Assembly (NCBI GenBank): GCA_964387775.1
Contig: CAYLZO010000070.1
Coordinates: forward strand, 1 to 21,176
Length of the DNA: 21,176 nucleotides
DNA from: CAYLZO01 sp964387775
GTDB taxonomy: Bacteria; Chloroflexota; Anaerolineae; JAAYZQ01
Direction of reading: 5' to 3'
The position numbers and the translations under genes are program-made. The stretch's first letter is position 1, and each line of letters starts with the position of its first letter. Below, piece by piece: positions 8,181 to 13,368 of the stretch. The notes beneath the pieces were generated by a model, which made no database searches, was not told the DNA's origin, and saw only the letters and a list, made by a program, of their open reading frames with translations.

Positions 8181-8936
8181 TTATGATTGAGACGTTGCCG
8201 ATAGTCGTCTGTTGTCGCCATTTTTCGGCCGCGGACCGAGCAGGATCATCTCGTTGGCCACGAGCTCGGTGCGAAGGTGCTTCTGGCCGTTGGCGTCATC
8301 CCAGCTCCGGGTGCGCAGCTCACCTTCGACGTACACCCGGCGTCCTTTGGCCAGGTACTGGTTGCAGATCTCTGCCAGGTTGCCCCACGAGACGACGTTG
8401 AACCACTCGGTGGCGTCTTGCCGCTCGCCGTCGGCAGACGTCCACTGCCGGCTGGCGGCCAAGCTGAACGACGTCACGGCTTGTCCGTGGGGCGTGTAAC
8501 GCATCTCGGGGTCCCGGCCCAGGTTGCCGATGACGGTGACGCAGTTAAGGCAGAGTGGCAGTTCTTTGCCATTATCGCCTACGTCGTCGTCTGCCACGAC
8601 CTGCTCATCGCCAAGGGGAATGAGCCTGTTGGCCACCACCTCGGTGCGGAAGCGGGGCCGGCCCCCATCGCTCTGCCATCTGCGGGTCTGAAGGTACCCT
8701 TCCGCATAGATCCGCTGCCCTTGATGCAGCCACCGATGCGTGGCTTCGGCAAGATCACCCCAAGCCACCACGTTGAACCATTCGGTTGCTTCGCGGGGCT
8801 CGCCTGCATGGGTTGTCCAGTGCCGTTTAGCCGAAACACTGAACGACGTGACAGGTTGTCCGTCTTGCGCGTGGCGGATCTCTTGTAGCCGGTCCACCAA
8901 GCCGATGATCATCACCTTGTTCAGACCCCTGGCCAT
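8181..8936 (-). CDS. ssb: Single-stranded DNA-binding protein with two tandem OB folds
   Basis: SSB coats single-stranded DNA in replication, recombination and repair. This 251-aa protein holds two complete SSB OB folds, about residues 5-109 and 129-234, related to each other in matching order: LNKVMIIG / LNCVTVIG, PVTSFSVSAKRHW / AVTSFSLAASRQW, ATEWFNVVAWGDLAE / ATEWFNVVSWGNLAE, and RTEVVANRLIPLG / RTELVANEMILLG. They are joined by an acidic linker (ADDDVGDNG). Usual bacterial SSBs have one OB fold and act as tetramers; two-fold SSBs, best known in Deinococcus-Thermus, act as dimers. The C-terminus ends RRLSATSQS, with no acidic DDDIPF-type tip for partner docking. I start at the ATG at 8936, which has AGGAG about 8 bases upstream; the longer frame upstream lacks homology. 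It lies between rpsF and rpsR, the classic location. Confidence 0.94.
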   Translation of the reverse strand: MARGLNKVMIIGLVDRLQEIRHAQDGQPVTSFSVSAKRHWTTHAGEPREATEWFNVVAWGDLAEATHRWLHQGQRIYAEGYLQTRRWQSDGGRPRFRTEVVANRLIPLGDEQVVADDDVGDNGKELPLCLNCVTVIGNLGRDPEMRYTPHGQAVTSFSLAASRQWTSADGERQDATEWFNVVSWGNLAEICNQYLAKGRRVYVEGELRTRSWDDANGQKHLRTELVANEMILLGPRPKNGDNRRLSATSQS

Positions 8937-9022
8937 GTCCCGAAACTCCTTTGCTCCCAAACCGCTCCGTGTACCCAATCCAGTACGGTCTATGCTAGCC
9001 CGATGCAAGAATTGCCGATTCG

Positions 9023-9088
9023 CCGCCAAGACGCCGAGGTCGCCAAGGCTTTTTGCGTAGCTTCTTGGCGTTCTTTGCGTCTTGGCGG
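9023..9088. repeat. Long imperfect hairpin repeat between rpsF and ssb
   Basis: CCGCCAAGACGC (9023-9034) pairs perfectly with GCGTCTTGGCGG (9077-9088), and CGCCAAG (9041-9047) pairs with CTTGGCG (9064-9070). The two stems are separated by 6-base internal loops of equal size and closed by a 16-base loop. The CGCCAAGACG word type is familiar to me from dispersed intergenic repeats in environmental bacterial genomes. It sits inside the operon and lacks a T tract, so a full terminator role is unlikely. Confidence 0.75.
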
Positions 9089-9100
9089 TGAGAAGGTTGG

Positions 9101-9400
9101 CTACTCGTCCGTGCGAACCAGCAGATAACGCAATACCTGCTCGTCCAGCTTGAGGACTCGTTCCATCTCGGTGAGGGTCTGCGGCGGGGCGTGGAAGGTG
9201 ATGATAATATCTTGGCCTTCCTTTTTCCGTTTGATGGGATAGGCCAGTCTCCGCTTGCCTCGGGGTTCGACCTTGATCACTTCGCTGCCGGTATCGCCGT
9301 CGCCTCCTGCGATGATCTGTGTCATGCGCTCGACGAGGGCTTCCACGGATTCTTCTTCCGCGTCGACGTCAAGGACCAAGTACAATTCGTACTCCCTCAT
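9101..9400 (-). CDS. rpsF: 30S ribosomal protein S6
   Basis: The 99-aa protein matches S6: it begins MREYELYLVLDVDAEEE, has VEALVERMTQII, the central GKRRLAYPIKRKKEGQD, and ends with VLRYLLVRTDE. S6 pairs with S18 on the 30S platform. The ATG at 9400 is preceded at ideal spacing by a near-perfect Shine-Dalgarno AAAGGAGGT (complement at 9406-9414), which rules out the longer upstream frame. It is the first gene of rpsF-ssb-rpsR and follows its own promoter and leader hairpin. The gap to ssb contains a large hairpin repeat. Confidence 0.97.
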   Translation of the reverse strand: MREYELYLVLDVDAEEESVEALVERMTQIIAGGDGDTGSEVIKVEPRGKRRLAYPIKRKKEGQDIIITFHAPPQTLTEMERVLKLDEQVLRYLLVRTDE

Positions 9401-9451
9401 GCTGTACCTCCTTTCCATGGGATTGCCTGCGGACAAGCCACAAGCGGAAAG

Positions 9452-9485
9452 AAAGGGACCGATGCCAACGGCCCATCGTCCCTTT
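9452..9485 (-). promoter_or_regulatory. rpsF leader hairpin, candidate S6:S18 autoregulatory element
   Basis: On the minus strand AAAGGGAC-GATG pairs with CATC-(G)-GTCCCTTT, giving a 12-bp stem with one bulged base and the 9-base loop GGCCGTTGG. It begins only a few bases after the predicted transcription start and ends about 50 bases before the rpsF start codon. In other bacteria the S6:S18 complex represses this operon through a leader element with a conserved CCG. The loop here contains CCG, but the match to that motif is suggestive only. Confidence 0.5.
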
Positions 9486-9498
9486 AGCAACGCCCGCA

Positions 9499-9527
9499 AC
9501 TATAGCACAATCGTTGGATTTTGGCAA
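9499..9527 (-). promoter_or_regulatory. Sigma70-type promoter for rpsF-ssb-rpsR
   Basis: Read on the minus strand, TTGCCA (9527-9522) and TATAGT (9504-9499) are separated by exactly 17 bases. Both match the consensus at 5 of 6 or nearly so. Transcription would start near 9492, leaving a leader of about 90 bases. Confidence 0.8.
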
Positions 9528-9546
9528 AATAGAGATGCGCCGGGGT

Positions 9547-10650
9547 CTAGCCCGGCGGGGAGAAGCGGATGTGGATGACGTCGCCGTCCTGCACGACGTA
9601 CTCGCGCCCCTCCAGGCGGACCAGCCCCTTCTCGCGGGCCTGATGGAAATCGCCGGCGGCCATCAAGTCGTCGTAGGCCACCACCTCGGCGCGGATGAAA
9701 CCCTTTTGCATGTCGGTGTGGATCTTGCCCGCGGCCTCGTAGACGCTCTGGCCCCGCTCCAGCGTCCAGGCGCGGACGACGTTGGTGCCGGTGGCGGTAA
9801 AAAACGTGATGAGGTCCAGCAGCCGGTAGCCGGCGTGGATCAGCCGGTCGAGGCCGGGCGCGTCGAGGCCCAGCTCGGCCCGGTACTCGGCGGCTTCTTC
9901 GGGGGGCCAGTCGGCCAGGTCGGACTCCAACTGGGCACAGAGAACCACAGAGCCGGCGCCCTCCGGCTCGGCCCGCTGCCGGACCTGGTCCGAGAGGGCG
10001 TTGCCGCCGGGCACGTCCTGCTCGCCTACGTTGGCCACGTAGAGGCGGGGTTTGGCCGTCAGCAAAAAGAGGGGCTGGAGCCACTGAGCCTCGTGCTCCG
10101 AGGTCGGAAAGCTCAAAGCCAGGTGCCCCCCCTCCAGGTGCGCCTTGAGCCGCGCCAAAAAGTCCAGTTCGGCCCGGTAGGCTCGGGGCTGGGCCTTGGC
10201 CGAGGACTGCGCCTTTTCGATGCGGCGCTCCACGGTCGCCAGGTCGGCCAGGATCAGCTCCAGGTCGATGACCTCGCAATCGGCGAGCGGGTCGAGATCG
10301 GCGCGGACGTGGGCCACGTCGGGGTCCTCGAAGCAGCGCACGACGAGGGCCACGGCGTCCACGTTGCGGATGTGGCCAAGGAACTGGTTGCCCAGCCCCT
10401 CGCCCCGGTGGGCGCCCTCCACCAGCCCGGCGATGTCCACAAATTCGATGGTCGTCGGCTTGACCTCGTCCGGCTCGACGGTGGCGGCCACGTCGTGCAG
10501 GCGTGGGTCGGGCACCTGGACGACGCCGACGTTGGGGTCGATGGTCGTGAACGGGTAGCTGGCCACAGCCGCTCCGGCCTTGGTCAGCGCGTTGAAAAGC
10601 GTGCTCTTGCCCACGTTGGGCAAGCCGACGATGCCGATCTGTAGGCTCAT
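9547..10650 (-). CDS. ychF: Redox-regulated ATPase YchF (Obg-family, OLA1-like)
   Basis: The 367-aa protein is full length for YchF, a ribosome-associated P-loop NTPase that prefers ATP. It shows the P-loop GLPNVGKS (9-16), the YPFTTIDPNVG segment, the switch DIAGLVEGAHRGEGLG (72-87), a coiled-coil insertion around residues 135-175, and the C-terminal TGS-like domain (about 282-365) with TFFTATGTNVVRAWTL, GKIHTDMQKGFIRAEV and GDVIHIRF. The usual GTPase NKxD motif is replaced by NVGE at 207-210, the NxxE form associated with ATP preference in this family. Its ribosome binding site overlaps the stop codon of the small upstream gene, 12 bp away, suggesting coupled translation from the promoter at 10928-10956. 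Confidence 0.97.
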   Translation of the reverse strand: MSLQIGIVGLPNVGKSTLFNALTKAGAAVASYPFTTIDPNVGVVQVPDPRLHDVAATVEPDEVKPTTIEFVDIAGLVEGAHRGEGLGNQFLGHIRNVDAVALVVRCFEDPDVAHVRADLDPLADCEVIDLELILADLATVERRIEKAQSSAKAQPRAYRAELDFLARLKAHLEGGHLALSFPTSEHEAQWLQPLFLLTAKPRLYVANVGEQDVPGGNALSDQVRQRAEPEGAGSVVLCAQLESDLADWPPEEAAEYRAELGLDAPGLDRLIHAGYRLLDLITFFTATGTNVVRAWTLERGQSVYEAAGKIHTDMQKGFIRAEVVAYDDLMAAGDFHQAREKGLVRLEGREYVVQDGDVIHIRFSPPG

Positions 10651-10662
10651 AGGCTGGGGCTC

Positions 10663-10896
10663 CTACTCTGCATGCGTGGTCCGGGTTTCCATCTTCAATT
10701 TGTCCAAGATGCGCCGTGCTTCACGCTTCTTGAGTTGCATGGGATCTCCGCGTGATGATAGTTTGTAGGTGGGCCTACCACTTGGAGGGTAGCGGGCCGA
10801 GCCGATCCTGATCGGCTTCCAGGTCGAGGTAGGTTTGTGCGATGTCCCTACAGATGCCGCGGCTTTCACTTGATCCAATACAGGTGCATCCAACAT
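10663..10896 (-). CDS. Small hypothetical protein upstream of ychF
   Basis: A 77-aa frame beginning MLDAPVLDQVKAAASVGTSH, with the ATG at 10896 preceded by a good AGGAGGG at suitable spacing and a consensus promoter further upstream, so it is probably translated. The N-terminal two thirds are Ser/Thr/Pro-rich without a recognised domain. The last 25 residues (LKKREARRILDKLKMET) look like the first helix of HicA/YcfA-type small proteins but stop before the conserved His region, so it could be a remnant or chance likeness. The frame ends 12 bp before ychF. I do not recognise the family. Confidence 0.55.
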   Translation of the reverse strand: MLDAPVLDQVKAAASVGTSHKPTSTWKPIRIGSARYPPSGRPTYKLSSRGDPMQLKKREARRILDKLKMETRTTHAE

Positions 10897-10927
10897 GGTG
10901 GTTCCCTCCTGCTCTTGCCTGGTTGCT

Positions 10928-10956
10928 ATTCTACACCAACAGAGGTGTTTTGGCAA
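10928..10956 (-). promoter_or_regulatory. Sigma70-type promoter for the small gene and ychF
   Basis: On the minus strand TTGCCA (10956-10951) and TAGAAT (10933-10928) are 17 bases apart. The spacer contains an inverted repeat ACACC-N6-GGTGT that could be a small operator placed between the two boxes. Confidence 0.75.
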
Positions 10957-10988
10957 GCATGATCGGCACACGCTGCTCTTGAAGACAC

Positions 10989-11017
10989 TTGCTAAAAACC
11001 GCGCCCTGTGGCAGAAT
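10989..11017 (+). promoter_or_regulatory. Possible promoter for the UROD-like gene
   Basis: TTGCTA (10989-10994) and CAGAAT (11012-11017) are spaced by 17 bases, each matching 4 of 6 consensus positions. The start of transcription would fall almost on the GGAGGT ribosome binding site (11025-11030), so the leader would be very short. Weak evidence. Confidence 0.35.
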
Positions 11018-11039
11018 AGCGCCTGGAGGTGACACAAAC

Positions 11040-12032
11040 ATGCCAGAAATGAACAAGCGCGAACGATTGGAAGCAACCATCCGCGGTGAGTCTACCGACC
11101 GCGTGCCGGTGGCCCTGTGGCGCCACTTTCCCGGCGACGATCAGGCACCGGCCGAGCTCGCCGCTTCGACGGTGGCCTTTCAGCGGCAGTACGATCTCGA
11201 TTTCATCAAGGTGACGCCGGCCAGCAGTTTTTGCGTCCGCGACTGGGGCGTGGAGGATTACTGGGTCGGCAACGAGGAGGGCACCCGCGAGTACCAGCAC
11301 CACCCCGTCCGCACGCCCGAACACTGGCACGCGCTCCAACGGCTGGAGCCGGAGCAAGGGGCATTGGCCGACCAGCTCCGCTGCCTGGAGCTGATCCACG
11401 AGGCGGTCGGCGACGAGGTGCCCTTTATCCAAACCGTGTTCAATCCCCTCTCCCAGGCCAAAAACCTGGTAGGCAAGCAGAACCTGGTCGCCCACATCCG
11501 CGAGAATCCGGTGGCGGTGCGCACCGGCCTGGAGACGATCACAGCCGCCACGGTGCGCTTTATTGAGGCCGCGCGGGAGCGGGGCATCGCCGGCATTTTT
11601 CTCGCCGTGCAGCACGCCAGCTACGCCCTGCTCTGCGACCGCGAGTACGAAGAATTCGGCGTGCCCTTTGACCGGCGGCTGCTGGAGGCCGCCGATGGCC
11701 TGTGGCTCAACGTCTTGCACCTGCACGGCACGCGGGTCATGTTCGACCTGGTGGCCGACTATCCGGTCCACGTCGTCAACTGGCACGACCAGGAAACCCC
11801 GCCCACCCTGCGCGAGGGCCAGGCGCGGTTCGAGGGCGCTGTTCTGGGTGGCCTGCGCCAGTGGGAGACGATGCTGCGTGGCACGCCGGAAGAGGTGCGG
11901 CACGAGGCCCAAGAGGCCATCCAGCAGACCGGCGGACGCCGTTTCATCCTGGGCACCGGCTGCGTCACGCCCATCACCGCCCCCTGGGCCAACTTGCGGG
12001 CGGCCCGCGCCGCCGTCGAGGACTCGGTTTGA
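11040..12032 (+). CDS. Uroporphyrinogen decarboxylase (URO-D) superfamily protein, not HemE
   Basis: The 330-aa protein has the URO-D barrel outline: an N-terminal NKRERLEATIRGESTDRVPV, a central NPLSQAKNLVG, GIAGIFLAVQHASYAL, and a C-terminal GTGCVTPITAPWANLRAAR. The RPVGRYMPEY region typical of HemE is missing, so it is unlikely to make coproporphyrinogen. Members of this wider superfamily include methyltransferases such as MtaA and CmuA that bind zinc through an HxC...C set; here the matching site reads LHLHG (217-220), an HxH, with a Cys at 308. Methyl transfer or demethylation is therefore possible but unproven. The ATG at 11040 has GGAGGT 9 bases upstream. The gene stands alone, divergent from the small gene-ychF unit. 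Confidence 0.82.
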   Translation: MPEMNKRERLEATIRGESTDRVPVALWRHFPGDDQAPAELAASTVAFQRQYDLDFIKVTPASSFCVRDWGVEDYWVGNEEGTREYQHHPVRTPEHWHALQRLEPEQGALADQLRCLELIHEAVGDEVPFIQTVFNPLSQAKNLVGKQNLVAHIRENPVAVRTGLETITAATVRFIEAARERGIAGIFLAVQHASYALLCDREYEEFGVPFDRRLLEAADGLWLNVLHLHGTRVMFDLVADYPVHVVNWHDQETPPTLREGQARFEGAVLGGLRQWETMLRGTPEEVRHEAQEAIQQTGGRRFILGTGCVTPITAPWANLRAARAAVEDSV

Positions 12033-12041
12033 GCAATTGTT

Positions 12042-12111
12042 CGTAGTGCGCGCTTTAGCGCGCCTGGACGGCGCTTGCCAGAGGCACGCCCTTGGCGAAG
12101 CGCCTACTACG
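12042..12111. repeat. Branched inverted-repeat element downstream of the UROD-like gene
   Basis: Outer arms CGTAGT and ACTACG (12042-12047 and 12106-12111) enclose two hairpins: GCGCGC-TTTA-GCGCGC (12048-12063), and GGCGCTTGCCA pairing with TGGC-G-AAGCGCC (12070-12104). Folded, this gives a three-way junction. It lies between convergent genes (stop at 12032 and stop at 12137) and may work as a bidirectional transcription end signal, but it lacks T tracts. It resembles dispersed palindromic repeats. Confidence 0.65.
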
Positions 12112-12136
12112 AGCGTGCTCCCTGGACACCTGGGCG

Positions 12137-12514
12137 CTAGCGGCCCTCCTTGGGCGCGATCTCTTTGAGGAGATCGACGAAGGCGTTCACCACATCGGCC
12201 CGGTAGAGGCGAGCATCGTCCACGTTGCGCCGGTGCAGGGCCAATAGCTCCTCGTCCTTTTCGGGTAGCTGGCCCTCCGTCTCGTGCAGCGGGACGACGC
12301 TGACGCTGTCGCCGTCGAACTTGACGATGGTCTGGGCCAGGGGCTTGGCCGCCCCGCGAAAGTCTGCGTGGCCCTCGTCGTCAATGGGCACCGCTTCTTT
12401 CTCTATCCCGATGGGCACGTACCACGTCTCGACCGTCATGGTCGCGGCGTTGGCCACAAAGTTCTTGATCTCGGCCGCGATTTCGTTCAGGGTCCCCTTC
12501 AGATTTTCTGCCAT
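12137..12514 (-). CDS. Small protein equivalent to the C-terminal domain of the second caspase-like protease
   Basis: A 125-aa protein starting MAENLKGTLNEIAAEI, with AAAGGAG at good spacing. By eye it aligns over nearly its full length with residues about 617-735 of the protease encoded at 13369-15594: AATMTVETW against AATLQIVTYT, an IVKFDGDSVSVVPL strand pair against ITRIGALGDIQVFVP, and DEELLALHRRNVDDARLYRADVVNAFVDLL against KELWALHAGMVQQAQDNRTALLKVVVEAL. The predicted fold is an N-terminal helix, a small beta sheet, then one or two C-terminal helices with a conserved ALH...V..A...R pattern. It is the last gene of the four-gene operon, 35 bp after its neighbour. A role as a free adaptor or competitor for the protease-borne copy is inferred. 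No transmembrane segment or enzyme motif is visible. Confidence 0.8.
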   Translation of the reverse strand: MAENLKGTLNEIAAEIKNFVANAATMTVETWYVPIGIEKEAVPIDDEGHADFRGAAKPLAQTIVKFDGDSVSVVPLHETEGQLPEKDEELLALHRRNVDDARLYRADVVNAFVDLLKEIAPKEGR

Positions 12515-12549
12515 TTCAACGCTCCTTTCAAGGATTCGGAAGGTAGAGG

Positions 12550-13359
12550 CTATCCAAGTTCTTTCCGCAGACGATTGACGAACCGCAAGATCGCGGGAAA
12601 GGCAGCGACGAATCCGGCGGGTGAGCTGAGCAGCACCGACAGCTTGATGGCCCCGGCGATGACCGTCGCCGAGGTCTGGAGCAGCGTCCGGCGGGAGACC
12701 AGGGCCATCTCCAGGGTGTGCTGGTGGAGGCGCACCTGGTCAGGGACGATCCGGCCGCTCAGGGCCGTGTCCACGTCCCCGGCCCAGCTCATGCGGGTCC
12801 GGCCCACGAGCTCGCCTGCCACGCGGGTCTCGACGTAGGCAAAGTGGGCCACCATCTGCCGCAGCCGCTCGGAAAAGGATTCGAACGCCTGCTGCGCGTC
12901 CCGCCACACCTCGGTGATCTGGTCCACGGGGCCGTAGTGGACCACCGGCCCAGTGGTCTGGACCTGGGGCAGCAGGAGGCCCAGCTCGTCCTCGGGGCGG
13001 GGCGGGGTTGCGCCCGCTGTGGGAAAGGCGTAAGCCAGGCCAGCCTGGCGTTGGCTTACGAAGGCGTCGAGGCGCCGGGGGGCGTGGGCCAGCGCCGCCT
13101 GGGAGGCCCGCAGACGGCTCCGAGCGGTTCGCAGGTGCTCGGCGGCCTGGGCCGGGTCGCCGGGATAGTTGGCCCGCCACAGGGTGCCCCCGCCGGCCGG
13201 GAGCACGGGTTGGTCCGGGGCCTTGGCAGTGGGCGGGCCAAAAGCGACGGCTTCCTCCGGCCCTCGGGCCGAGGTTGCGGCCGGTGCGGTACTCCACAGG
13301 CCAAAGAGGTCGCCCTCCGGCTCTGGCGGGGCCGCGTCGTAGAGCTCAAAAACGGCCAC
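12550..13359 (-). CDS. Unknown 269-aa protein with hydrophobic C-terminus, third gene of the protease operon
   Basis: The protein starts with GTG and its ribosome binding region overlaps the stop codon of the upstream protease gene 9 bp away, so the two are probably translationally coupled. Residues 1-65 are Pro/Ala/Gly-rich and probably disordered. Residues about 68-105 form an Arg/Ala-rich helix (AEHLRTARSRLRASQAAL), and about 145-185 another helical stretch. The C-terminal part (about 225-263), including TSATVIAGAIKLSVLLSS and GFVAAFPAILRFVNRL, is hydrophobic enough for a membrane-inserting hairpin or an amphipathic pair. I recognise no family; it does not look like a bacterial gasdermin, although size and neighbourhood invite the comparison. 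Placement beside two caspase-like proteases makes it a candidate substrate or membrane effector (inference). Confidence 0.72.
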   Translation of the reverse strand: MAVFELYDAAPPEPEGDLFGLWSTAPAATSARGPEEAVAFGPPTAKAPDQPVLPAGGGTLWRANYPGDPAQAAEHLRTARSRLRASQAALAHAPRRLDAFVSQRQAGLAYAFPTAGATPPRPEDELGLLLPQVQTTGPVVHYGPVDQITEVWRDAQQAFESFSERLRQMVAHFAYVETRVAGELVGRTRMSWAGDVDTALSGRIVPDQVRLHQHTLEMALVSRRTLLQTSATVIAGAIKLSVLLSSPAGFVAAFPAILRFVNRLRKELG

Positions 13360-13368
13360 GGGCCGATC

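Noticed and set aside
9319..10644. 441-codon open frame antisense to ychF
   Set aside because: YchF motifs on the minus strand are definitive; the plus frame runs through the rpsF promoter and leader.
12550..13359. Bacterial gasdermin identity for the protein beside the proteases
   Set aside because: Size and neighbourhood fit, but I see no N-terminal beta-strand pattern or N-terminal Cys typical of bacterial gasdermins; the start is Pro/Ala-rich and the hydrophobic part is C-terminal.
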